From: Nemertoderma westbladi
Taxonomy: Eukaryota; Xenacoelomorpha; Nemertodermatida; Nemertodermatidae
DNA: 64,000 nucleotides
Assembly: GCA_032718475.1 (NCBI GenBank)
Contig: JAUCBJ010000293.1
Coordinates: 1-64,000, forward strand
Direction of reading: 5' to 3'
The number at the start of each line of letters is the position of its first letter. Within the stretch, counting starts at the first letter, position 1. Positions 44,706 through 56,128 of the stretch are shown here, piece after piece. The notes under the pieces are model-generated. The model was not told the origin of the DNA, did not search any database, and worked only from the letters and a program-made list of their open reading frames with translations. The translations under genes were made by a program, and so were the position numbers.

Positions 44706-47700
44706 GATAGACCCTCTTACTAGGGCAAATCTGGTCCTGTAACTAGGACCTCCTTCGTTCTGGGATAAGGACGCCGTTGGTCCTGGATTAAGGACCCATA
44801 TACTTGGCTGCAGGGGTATATGGCCTGACCAGGCAGATGGTGATCAGCCAATGGCTGGTCAGGAGTAGAGTGTTCTCATGTCCACTCTGAGTGCACTTCA
44901 CTGCGACCTGCACCTGGCAGCAGCGGTACAGGGCATGACCCAGCAGATGAGCTGCACAGCCAATGGTGGGTCATGTGCGCCAGAGTAGATATGGGTGATG
45001 GGCCTCATATCTGACTCCACTGCGACACCCACCCTGTGGAATGGCAAACCAGGGTGTGGTATTTGCCCCGAGAGCTGACTCGGCAAAAAAGCACCCCCCA
45101 ACCCCCACTATGGATTACATTAGTAATGCGGAGGTCCGGCCACTAGAGGCCAGTGGAATTACCGGACACAATCGGCCTCACAGGCGTCAGTTATCTCCTG
45201 ACCGGCTGCCTGCCTCACCCCCTACTGGAGAGAGAGCAGCCAACAATTCTTTGAGTCCCTTTCCTGATGACCTTTCTGGCCCAAACCCTGGGTCACCAGG
45301 GAGGACAGATTGTGATGGGGAGAGGGATTCTGGAGTTGGAGGCTACTCTCATGTTCCACCCCGATCAACAAAGCCATTGGTGAATCTGAGGCAAGTCACT
45401 AGACTAGCCTCAATAAACACCCTAACACTCTGGTCCCCAATGCAACAAGGTGAGCTGACTGCCTTGGCAGATAAGCTTTCTCTTAGCGCAGTGGGTGTTC
45501 AAGAGCACCGAATGCAGACTGGACAGACTGATGAGGTTCTGATTAAGGACATGGGGGGCGGTTGGCGACTCGCACTCGTGTCAGCAGATGATAGTGGAAA
45601 TGTTGGTATTGGTCTATTGATGAATCCAACTGCACATGCAGCATTGGACAAAATAGACCACATCTCTAACCACATCATTCGTTGCCACTTCTCATGGAAG
45701 ACTGGCTAAGAAGTTTCCTAAGGTGGTTGTGATTGTGTGCTACTCTCCAACTAGTGTTGCCCTTGTAGAGGAGGTGGACAATTTCTACCAGAATCTACAA
45801 GCAGGTACTGATTGAGTGGATCAGCATGCATTCTTAACATTCCTGAGAGACTTTAATGCAAGTCTGCATCAATCACCTACATCGCCCTGGGTCTATAGCA
45901 ATAGTGTTAACCGAAATTCCGTCCATCTTCAGGATTTTATCTCTGGAAATGGATTGTTTTCGGCTGGAACCCAGTTCAAGAAGCGAACTGGAAAGCTATG
46001 GACTGATAGTGGACCCAGTGGTCACAAGTCCCAGATAGACCATATCCTGTTTCGTAGGAAATACAGGAGCTCTATACAAGACTGTAATGCATTTACACTA
46101 CGACCCTTCTCCAGTGATCACCACCTTATTGTGGCCAAGGTAAGACTTAGTCTGCGTGCTAGCAGAACAACGAAATCTGCCTTGCCGCGGCATGACTGGT
46201 CCTCTCTGTTGCAACAGCCAAGTGTGAGATCCAGCTTCACACTACAGCTGAGCAACAGGTATGAGGTTCTTGCCTCTGAGGCGGCAGATCAATGTGAGGG
46301 CTATACTGCCTTCACAGAGGCAGTTAAGTTAGGAGCTGCAGAAACAGTTCCTGTATACCCTCGAAACAGGAAACGGGCCCCCTGGACTGACAACAAAATT
46401 CAGAAGTGCCGAAATGACCTCTACAAGGCGCCGAAAGAGTCCCGACTCGAACAGATTACAGCGACCAAGAATGCAGTTAATGCTGCATCTAGGTCCCTGA
46501 ACAGGCAGTACTCTGTTAATTTACAGGAGCTAATAAACCAACAGGTTGATGCCATCAATGATGCTGACAACAGCAGGCAATCATCCCAGGCATGGAGATG
46601 GATCAACTTGCTTGCTGGTCGAAAAAGCCAACCAACCACCAAGGTTAAGGCTGAATCACCAGCCGATCGCCTCAATGGTTGGAAGGCCCACTTTGAAAAG
46701 ATCCTCTATAATGACAGGGTATTTCCTGATAACTTTATAGAACTAAAAGTGTCTGAGTCTGTATTCCCAGATATTCCCATTGGTGATATCTCCTTTGCAG
46801 AAGTGAAGGCTGCTGCAAAGAGCATTAAGACCAAGAGTGCCAGTGGAGTAGATGATGTTCCCCCTGAGGTCTTTAAAATACCTGAGTGTTTAAAGCTCAT
46901 CTATCCCATCATAGTAGACATGTACCGAACAACAAGAGTCCCACAAGAAATGAAAACAAATAAGTTGGTGCCAGTTCCCAAGAAGGGAAACCTAACACTC
47001 TACGGTTCTTTTCGGGGAATCTCATTGATCTCGATTGCTGCAAAGCTATACAATATAATTCTATTAAATCGTATCAGGGATCCCATTGAGAGACTGCTCC
47101 GTGGAATTCAGAATGGGTTCCTTAAAGGTCGTGGGACCATGGAGCCCATTTTGGCACTTAGAAGGATAATTGAAGAGTTATCAAAAAAGAAAGACAGGCA
47201 TCTGGCTGTTATCTTTGTTGACTTCTTCAAGGCCTTTGATTCAGTCTCTCGCTCACGTATGTTCAGCATACTTTCATTATATGGGATTCCTGATGAAATT
47301 ATTGCAGCAATCAGATCAGTATACGATGGTTCGACAACATTTGTGTCTACTGTTGACGGTGACACAGAACCATTTGAAGTGTTATGGGGCGTCCTCCAGG
47401 GAGACACACTTGCACCATTCTTGTTCATAATTGTTGTTGACTATGTTCTACGCATGTCCTTAGATCATCATAATGATTATGGGGTGATGATAACTCCACC
47501 TACTGGCTCCAGAAGTCGAGGAAATCCTGCCAAGTACCTAACTGATCTAGACTTTGCTGATGACTTAGGAGTACTCTCAGAATCACTAGAGGGAGCCCAA
47601 TGGCTCCTCAGCTCATTAGAACATGCTGCTTCTAGTGTTGGTCTTTTTATTAACTCCAGAAAGACAAAAATTTTGACAGTTACCTTTGAAAGTCCTCAGC

Positions 47701-48378
47701 AAGTCTCTGATCGTAAGAGCATAAGCTCAAAACATGGTATGCTATGCATGTAGATGACTTCTGTTACCTGGGATCATGGATCCGGAAGTCAGGTGAGGAC
47801 CTTCGAATACGTAAGGGAAAGGCATGGGCAGCCTTGAATAGGCTTTCCAGGATTGGGAAGTCACCGAGAATTAATCGGAAACTTAAGGTCCGATTATTTA
47901 GAGCAGCAGTAGTTCCAGTACTCCTCTATGGGAGTCCATGCTGGGCTCTAACTGCTGAGGACACCAAATCTCTGGATGGCACATTCACAAGAATGCTACG
48001 CCGGGTTCATTGTGTCAAGTACAATGCACACATCTCCAATCAGACACTATATAACATTGGAGGTGTCTCATTGGTTCCCCCAAGCTTGACACTAGAACAA
48101 AATCGCCTCCGCTTTGCAGGACATTGCTTTCGCCGTGAGGACCAGCCAGTGCATAATCTTGTACTTTGGCAGCCTCATGGAGTGAATAAGCATGGTGGAC
48201 AGCCCATGACTTTCTTGAGACGCATCTTAAAGGACACTGGCCTTGAAGATGCGGATGATCTAGCAAATGTCATGGGTGATAGGGAGTTGTGGTGGTGCAA
48301 TTTTGTCGATAAGCCGGCACAGCATTCTTAAAAATGCAGCTGCAATGCAGCATGCCGATACTAGTAGTAGTAGTAGAG
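44706..48378 (+). mobile_element. LINE copy B, nearly full-length, broken ORF
   Basis: Begins at AGACCCTCTTACTAGGGC, equivalent to 23857 in copy A, and ends at a (TAG)n tract near 48360-48376. It is very similar to copy A throughout. It lacks the first ~90 bp of copy A's 5' UTR. Confidence 0.88.
45041..48331 (+). pseudogene. LINE endonuclease-reverse transcriptase, copy B (three frames)
   Basis: This is the same protein as 24174-27458. The first block (45041-45709) covers the N-terminus and the endonuclease start, including the GGGWRLAL segment that copy A lacks; a small deletion before MKTG-like text shifts the frame at about 45695-45709. A TGA at about 45812 follows. The second block (45816-47753) runs from FNASLHQSPTS through SSDHHLIVAKV (His replaces Arg), FVDFFKAFD and DFADDLG. 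A deletion near 47740 shifts the frame again, and the last block (47744-48331) carries the C-terminal RLRFAGHCFRRED region. Copy B is inactive but otherwise well preserved. Confidence 0.88.
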
Positions 48379-48554
48379 ATGGTTGATGTACACCCAACGC
48401 ATACTTGGGATGATAGAAAAAGATGCTTTATCAAGTCCCAATAATGGTTATAATAATAAGTGAATTGTTGTAGTTGTAGCGAAAGTTGTACTTTACTTTG
48501 AGTGATTGTATGGCCTTAATATGATCTCCCACTCCATAGCGAAATTTTCATCCG
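48379..48554. other. Short unique spacer
   Basis: No gene seen between the LINE tail and the tRNA-like sequence. Confidence 0.3.
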
Positions 48555-48640
48555 GTGTGGTAGCTCAGTACACTCACCCGGCTGATGATAACCAGAAGTT
48601 TGAAACCTAGGTACCGGGTTCGAGCCCCAATATGGCCGGT
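48555..48640 (+). repeat. tRNA-like sequence, probable SINE head
   Basis: Pol III promoter boxes are present: TAGCTCAGTACA (A box, 48561-48572) and GGTTCGAGCCC (B box, 48617-48627), about 45 bp apart. The ends CCGG and CCGG could pair, but a full acceptor stem and an anticodon arm are not convincing. A tRNA-derived SINE head or tRNA pseudogene is more likely than a working tRNA. Confidence 0.55.
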
Positions 48641-50159
48641 TGATATTTTTGCTATGGGAGAGCATTATCATATTGTCCTATTTACATTGTATATTTAACA
48701 AGCAGGCTATACCCGAGGCATGTTACCCGGTATTTCCCGCTACCGGCATAGGCCTACTGGCGTACTGGTACCGGTATAGGCCTACTGACGTACCGGTACC
48801 CAGTACCGGTACCGAACGTGAATTAAACTTTTCGAAAAGTGGCCTAGAACGACCGCTGGTTAAAGTTATACACACATGCCAAGTTCCAGCGCAATCCCTC
48901 GGTCCGTTTTGGAGGAGTTCGAACACAGAGAGAGAGAGAGAGAGAGAGAAAAAGAGACAGACAGAATTTGATTTTTATAGGTATAGATAAAGGTTATAAA
49001 GCATCTTGATCTTTCACACCAATTGCCGTGCGCGTCCTCATTCAGTTTTACTGTTCGCGCTTTCAGACCTTTAGCAGTTTAACCTGCCAATTTTAGGTGT
49101 CCTCTTGTTTATAAATCGACTTTAGCCTATAACAATTATTTAATGCACATGAAGTAACATTAGCCGAAACCAGTCTATGCGCGATTATTCACGCACAGTT
49201 AAGGGAGACTGGATTCGGGTGCTTTGACCTTATTGCGTTGCAGACCTACTGTATTATTCGATTGATCGTTACTATATAATCTCTGACAATATTATTCACT
49301 TTCGGGGAAATATTAACAGTTCCTTTAGGACGTGGCGCTTTAAGTATAAAACAGAGTTATGACTTATACTAAACACAACGAAATGGCTACTGATTTTCGT
49401 AAATAGCGCATTCTTTAGGAGATGCTTTATTATCTGTCACGCTGCTGCATACGATTTCACACTGCTGCACACTGATCTGCCGACCGTCACTGAATTTGAT
49501 CATATATAAGGAGGATAGCAACTGACACATGTAGGGATTATGAAATAGCATTTAATGCACACTAAAACCACTGTAATGTAAGTCGCAATTGCTACCGGTA
49601 ACCGGTCCCTCTAACCTGTAGTAATCAAGAAGATTGGGGTTTTATGATTATTTATCGATATTCTCCAAATATAACAACATATCCATCAACATATAACCAT
49701 TAATAACAGACAGTAAACAGCAGTAAAATAATGTGGTGAGAGTCAGCCAGTTGACCAGTTTGTTGCACAGTTGCGCAGTGCAGGTGATCGGTTGACAAGT
49801 TGACAGGTGCAGTATCGGTAGTACCGGTACCGCAGTTGGTAGGTGCAGCCAGGTGCAGTTTGATGTTTCATCAGATAATAGATTTACGTTCTTGTAATCA
49901 AAGCCGTCTAATGTTGGCCAAAGTCTGAAACTTCTAACACAGAAGTACAGAAGAATTTCCAAGCAGTTGTTCTCGCTCAGAAAGGTAAACAAAGACCGTA
50001 GTGCATTGCGCGGTTTTCCGTAGGCCTCTGTGGAAAATAAAATGAAAATCGCTCTGATTGGCTGAGCGAGCTGAACAAAGAAGTTCCACATCGACAGTAA
50101 ATCAACTGACAGATTTCGTCATCTGAACTACACTCTATTTAGAGTATTTGGCGTATTGC
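48641..50159. other. Gene-free region with microsatellite and GGTACCGG-rich stretch
   Basis: At about 48735-48815 the words GGTACCGG, TACCGGTA and AGGCCTACTG recur many times. A (GA)n microsatellite is at 48927-48949. GGTACCGG words recur near 49595 and 49828. No ORF is supported. Confidence 0.4.
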
Positions 50160-50290
50160 GGCATAAAATGGCTTGTTATGTCCGCTAAAACACCTACAGG
50201 GTACATTGCGGAGAAAATGGCTTGTTATGTCCGCTAAAACAACTAAACAGTTCATTGCGGAGAAAAATGACTGGTTATATCCGCAAAAGC
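50160..50290 (+). repeat. Tandem repeat, about 52-bp unit, 2.5 copies
   Basis: The unit reads AAAATGGCTTGTTATGTCCG, then CTAAAACA, a variable ten bases, and CATTGCGG(AG). The third copy is diverged (TGACTGGTTATATCCGCAAAA). Confidence 0.75.
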
Positions 50291-50467
50291 TTTTACATTT
50301 ACCTTGTTTTACTTTTACATTGGCGAGGTTTCTGGTGTATGGTATTCTGTATTCTGTATATTACTTTATTTCATTTGATTAATAATAATTTCTACTAAAT
50401 ATATAATATCATAATATAGCAATTGAATATAGTATGATATATAAATATAAAATAGTCATAACTTTAA

Positions 50468-52031
50468 CCCTATTAGTACCGGGCTATAAAATGCTGTATA
50501 AATACTGTGGGGGGGGGGGTCATATTCCTTCCCTTCCCTTCCCTTCCTTCCCTCTAAAATCTACAAATATTAACGAAAACGTCTGATTTTTTGTTTGTAC
50601 GTAGGTATCACTAGTCTGGATCCGACCGAAAAAAAAAATTTCGAAAAAATGTACTGGTGTGGTAATATTGCAGCACCAAAATTACAAGTAGTACACAATT
50701 TTCACAAAATTTGAAAGTTACATTTTTCGGCTAATTGTTTTTCAATACAGGTTTTCTGGGGCGCAAAACAAATTGGAAAATATTTAAAAATGATATGATT
50801 ACCATAAATGGCTGTTTAGTCCTCTATGCGTAGGAAAAAAATTAAAAAAACAAGTAACCAGCACATTTCAGTTAGAACAAAAAATTTTTAATTCACTTAT
50901 CCGATGCTATAAATTTACATTTTCAGGTTTTCTAGTGCGCTGATTCTAATGGAATACATTTCAAATATGCCAGATCATTGCTACTTGTATTTTTCGGCGT
51001 AATTTGGCAAATTTTGGTGCTAGCACCAAATTTCGTACCCATCACTAAAAAGTACAAGTTTGCGATGTCCAGTGCTGTTTTTATTGATTTCATCGGATTC
51101 AGGACCCTCATAAACCAGTATAACGCAAGAAATAAGATGATACTATCTACTGATCAATTTACTCATTTTCCAAAATTTGGTGCTGGCACAACAATTTTCA
51201 CCCACCGGCGAAAAATACAAGTAAGAAAACTCTTATGAAATTTTTACTGCTTCCATTGAATTCAGAACCCTAACAAACCCGTATAACGCAAGAAACAAGA
51301 TAACACAATCAATTGATATATTTGATGCTAGCACCACATTTTCACCCACTTCTGAAAGATACAAGTTTGAGATGTCTAGTTCGATAATTATATATTCCAT
51401 TGAATTCGGAACAGCCACAAACCTCTAAAATGCAAGAAATAAATTGTCACAAGCAATTTTATCTATTGAATGGATTTTAAAAATTTCGTGCTAGCACCAA
51501 AATTTGCAAACAGCCACCGAAAAGTACAAGTTTGATACGCTTGGTGCAACACGTATATATTTCATCGAAACCAGAACCCCAAAAAACCCCAATTGCGTAA
51601 AAAACAAGTTTCAAACAATCAATTTACAAAATTGACATATTTCAAAATTTGGTGCTGGCACCAAAATTTGGCACCCGCCGAAAAAAACAAGTTTGAAATT
51701 TCTAAATCAATTTACATGAATTCCATCCAATTGCTAACACCAAAAAACCGGTGTAAATAAAAAATTGAGATGTTACAATTAATATTTTAATGAAATGTAA
51801 TTTTCAAAAAACGTCTCAAAAAAAGTGCCAAAAGTAGGGTTAAAAAATGGTGCTATAACTCAAAAGCTACTTAATATTTTTGAAAACGGTTTTCACTACT
51901 AGGAAGACAATAGATTTTTAGGAAAAGTCATAAAATTTCAGATTCCCAACTGCGTTTGTTTCAGAATTATAATAAAAAAACCACGGGGGGGGGTCATATT
52001 GACCCCCCCCCCCCCCCCGGGTTTAATAGGG
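50468..52031. mobile_element. TTAA-flanked piggyBac-like non-autonomous element (complete family A)
   Basis: TTAA at 50464-50467 and 52032-52035 flanks termini CCCTATTA and TAATAGGG. CCC-starting termini with TTAA duplications are typical of piggyBac elements. A GGGGGGGTCATATT stretch lies inside both ends (near 50510 and 51985), then a C run at 52003-52018. The interior carries about five ~150-bp units with TTTGGTGCTGGCACCAAA-type palindromes. No transposase is present. The same family appears partially at 1-740 and 42901-43582. Confidence 0.82.
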
Positions 52032-52035
52032 TTAA

Positions 52036-52663
52036 CACAATATAAATAAAAATCTCAGCAGGTTTTGTTACAGAATAATATACTGATTGTACTACTAATA
52101 CCACTTTGGTACACACAATAGAAATACAGTAGTTAGGGACAACCCCCCCCCCCCCCCCCCCCCCCCGTAGAATGGAAAATGCGATTAATTCAGCTTCAAC
52201 TTCAGTTAGCTCAATTTCAAATTAGAGATCAGATTAACATCTTATCAAAGAAAGCCTCCAATTTTACTGCTATGGGTTGGTAGGGTAGTGGGTCTCCATA
52301 TCCCACTAACCCAGCACTTCAATTAATTGAAAGATATCACAAGATGGAAATTAGTTTGTCAGAATACCAATGGTTGTCTTTCCAGTGGAACTTACGATAT
52401 TACACGGAGATTAATAATCGTATCACTCGCTTGCAGCTGTAATAGGAAGGCTTCATTCTTGTGCTACCTTGTATATACTATTGGTATGTTTCAAGTTTTC
52501 AATTATGTTACAAATACTTATTTTATTCAACATTTCGATTTCACTAATCAGCAGCTGAAATTACCTAAAACACCAATAAATATTTTTCGTCTAGGAAAGA
52601 AGATTAAGAACTTGAGTTGATTTTTATTAAAAAGTAATAAATATTAATCATTCTTATTGGCTC
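52036..52663. other. Gene-free region with a 24-C run
   Basis: A homopolymer of 24 C lies at 52143-52166. A 97-codon ORF at 52327-52620 has no recognisable domain and I do not support it as a gene. Confidence 0.3.
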
Positions 52664-53191
52664 TATCACACTACAGGCGCCACTTCTTATATGGAAAACA
52701 TATAAGTTCGTGGGGCGTCGCGCAGCACGCGAACTTGAGTAAGTTCGATACAAGTTCGATTTGATCTGGAGTCAAACGTTCAAGAGGCATTTGCCCGTAA
52801 CTTTCATAACTATTGTAACTTTTCTCTAGTATGCCCATACAAAATTTGGATGAAAATTGTTAAAATCTTCAAAAGTTATTTACGAATGAATTTTTCATTA
52901 CAGACAGACATACGGACGTACAGACAGACAGTCAGACGGACGGACATGAAATTTTGCCCTGTTTACAAATTATAATTGTGCGCTTAAGTGTCGCCCTGAC
53001 TTCGTGGCTCGCCCCACAGCGTTAATTTATTTCCCTGACTTGGGTAACGATGACTTGGATTTTGGGTGTTTTGTAGGTACAGACTGGGATATTGGTTTGT
53101 TTTTTAGGTTAGGGTTTGTTGGTCAGCCACAAACCATAATTAACTGCGAGGCCCACGAGAACCGTGAAAAAGTGGCGCCTCTAGTGCGATA
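52664..53191. mobile_element. Small TIR element (MITE-like), about 528 bp
   Basis: The left end TATCACACTACAGGCGCCAC and the right end, on the other strand, TATCGCACTAGAGGCGCCAC are inverted copies of at least 22 bp. The interior has (GACA)n/(GACG)n-like microsatellite at about 52905-52945 and no transposase. The superfamily is unclear; TA may be the duplicated target. Confidence 0.65.
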
Positions 53192-53639
53192 TTATTATCT
53201 ATCCCAAGACGGGACCTAAGTGATAAACACCGAATTTGCGCTTCATTTTGACTTAGTGTCTATTTCGCACAGGTAAGTAGTTAGGCATATATAGCATAGG
53301 CCTATTATTAATAAAATTAAGTTGTTAATGAAATAAAGCGAATATAGTGCTATAAATTATTTTATTTGTAAATTTTCAACTCAAATGGGGTCTCCATCTT
53401 GCAAGTCCCTCTTCGAAAGCATCTTCCGCATCTTTCGATTCGGATAATTGAATATAGCATTATTAACACCCAAGACGGGTCGCAGATTTGTAAGTTTTGC
53501 ACTGCATTTGGTTGATTTCATTATCAACTTAATAATTATTAATAATTAACAACTATAAGGACAATAGGACAATCCAATCAGCAAAGGGTCGGGTCCTAAA
53601 ATTTATCTCCAGAGGGTCTAGGATAAAGTTTTCCAAATT
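53192..53639. other. Gene-free region
   Basis: AT-rich; nothing recognisable. Confidence 0.3.
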
Positions 53640-56065
53640 CTCCAAGACTGCATTCAGCTAACCCTTTGCAAGAATGATATTAAATCTTGGACCAGGCTAT
53701 TACTATTAATGCCCTTCTTATGCCTTAAAAGGCCAGACCTTGGTGGGTGGCAGCGTCGCCTATCACTTGCAACATTAATCAACCGTCAGAGCGCTGCATT
53801 CATAGATAGCAGTTATTCATTCAGTAATGTTGATACAATCAAAACTGACCAATAAGAGCAGTCCAAATAATGTGCCTGAAAAGGAGACTGTGTACCTCTT
53901 AGGATCCGCAATATCTTAGAAGTTAGATGATGGTGATGTCAAAGGTGCACTACTAATCGCGACATCTGCAGACACCATAGCCAGCTTCGATACCACTACT
54001 TTTAACGAACTACAGTCAAAACATCCGCCATCCCCTCCAGACAGACGACCCTTTCCAAACCAAAATTGCGAACCAATTAGAGTTACAGCTAAGGTAGTAA
54101 AGGCAGCAATAGATGGCTTCAACCCTGGAACAGCTGCTGGTATATCTGGCCTAAGGCCACAACACCTCCAGGATGCCACCCCCAAACGTTCTGGCTTGTC
54201 AGGCACAATCTCTAACAGCCCTTACTAACATAATATTATCTGGTGATATACCTCAATCAGTGATCCCAGTACTTGCAGGGGCCTCCATGACAGCTTTCAT
54301 CAAGAGGGATGGTGGTCTTCGCCCAATCAATCGCTGTGGGGAAACTTTCCAATGCCTGGCAGCAGAGTCTGCGTCATCTATAATGGCAAAGCAATTTGGG
54401 GAAGAATTTACTCCTATCCAACTCGGTTTTGGTGTTGCAGGAGGTTGTGAGGCAGCAGTACAAGCACTCCATAACTTCATCCAGTGCGCAGGTGCTGATG
54501 ATGTCATCCTCAAGTTGGACTTCTCGAATGCAATCAATACAATAAGAAGGGACTATGTAGCAGAGTGCTTGGCAGAGAAGGCCCCTTTTCAAGATGTGCT
54601 ATGAATCTACATCATTTCTCCCTTTTGGCACTGAGATACTACATTCCGAGGAAGGGTTTCAGCAGGGTGACCCCCTAGCTGTTTTATATTTTGCACTAGG
54701 GCTCCACCCAACCCTTGACAACTTTCAGACTGTGCTTAAAGCAGCTTCTTTTGATGATGTTACATCAGGAGGCGAGTGGAGAACAGTCCTATCCAATCTT
54801 CAGAATTTCAGGGCTGCCTGTTCAGATATGGGGCTATCCCTAAATGAGACAAAGTGTGAACTCATTATTCCCAATGACTGCAACAATGATTCCATCCTGT
54901 CTGCCTTCCAGAGTGCGTGCCCCCTCATTAAGGAAACCAAGCTAGATGACCTTGTCCTACTTGGATCACCTATAGGCTCGCAGGCCCTGGTTGATACCCT
55001 GTCAGAGAAGTTGGAAAGTATACATGTGTTTGATTCCCATCTAAAGCTAATCAACCACCATGATGCTTTTTTTCTCCTCAAGAAATGCCTAGGGATGCCC
55101 TAACTGACCTAAATTCCTTCGTTCATCCCCAGCATTCACTGAACCAGCCCTCACCAGATAGCTGGACGATGGCATCAGAGACATCCTAGAAGTGATCACC
55201 AATGTGAAAATGTCACCCACAATCTGGGATCAGGCAACACTTCCATGTCGATATGTTGGAATTGGAGTACCCGTTGACGCATCTGCCCTCCATGTTCTGA
55301 CATGCAAACACACCAAGAGTCGTCTTGCACGCCATCGTCTTGGTAATGATGCGATTCTCCACCCCCTTAACTCAGCTGAAAATCCTTGTAGCGGAACACC
55401 ATGGACAGGGACTTATACTGATATACCCAAGCGAGAATCTCTATGACTGTATGGCTCGCCCCAAAAGGCAGTACGAGTACCGTACCATGTAGTAGGCCTA
55501 CTTAGACTTACTCCTATTACACCTGTGCACTGTAATAAATACTGAAATACTGAAATACGACCTCTGAATTGCTGAATTATAATGATATAATTGTTGTATG
55601 TATTTTGCTATTAACAAAGTGGGACGCAAGGGATACGGATCCGTAGCGCACCTACATCCTGCATCACTCGAGCCTGTGGGTCTCTGTATCGACGATGGGA
55701 AACGCCCCGATGGTACAACACTACTTCTTTGGTTAAGGAGCCTCCCACTTGTGTGGGACTTGTTTCACACCGCCTGGCCCCTTCTTATGCCCGGGCAGCC
55801 TCCAAAGATGGTTCTTATGTTGCCGAACTTGCAGAGGAGAGCTAACTGTCGAAATATCTAAGCTCTGCAAAGATAATATCGTACAGCCAGTGGCAGTGGA
55901 AACCCTCAGAGGTCTTGGTCCAAGCACACTCGGCTTCCTTAGAGATCTTGGAACAAGAATGGAGAGGGTTAGTGGCAACCCACGGTCTATCGAACACCTC
56001 CGCCAACGGATTGGCATTTATTTTGTGTCTCAATATGAATTATTTAACAACTCACATATTTGAAT
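53640..56065 (+). pseudogene. Degraded non-LTR element, RT plus restriction-like nuclease-type C-terminus
   Basis: Blocks lie on the plus strand in shifting frames. KSWTRLLLLMPFLCLKRPDL, then LATLINRQSAAF (about 53680-53800), is the N-terminal region. DVKGALLIATSADTIASF and GFNPGTAAGISGLRPQHLQDA follow (to about 54175). The RT has FIKRDGGLRPINR, ILKLDFSNAINTIRRD (about 54510) and GFQQGDPLAV (about 54655); the catalytic region survives as SFDDVTSGGEW (about 54745). The C-terminus has a DGKRPDGTTLLLW...LVWD nuclease-like pattern near 55690 and a VETLRGLG...LGTRMERVSG end. About 55440-55640 looks like inserted or unrelated sequence. It is inactive and belongs to a different family from 19547-21140. 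Confidence 0.75.
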
Positions 56066-56128
56066 ATGTTGTATTTTATTGAGGATAGGCCTTTTTCTGT
56101 TAATTTATTTTTGAATGCAGTGCAACAA

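Noticed and set aside
48555-48640. Functional tRNA gene
   Set aside because: The acceptor stem pairs poorly and no clear anticodon arm can be drawn.
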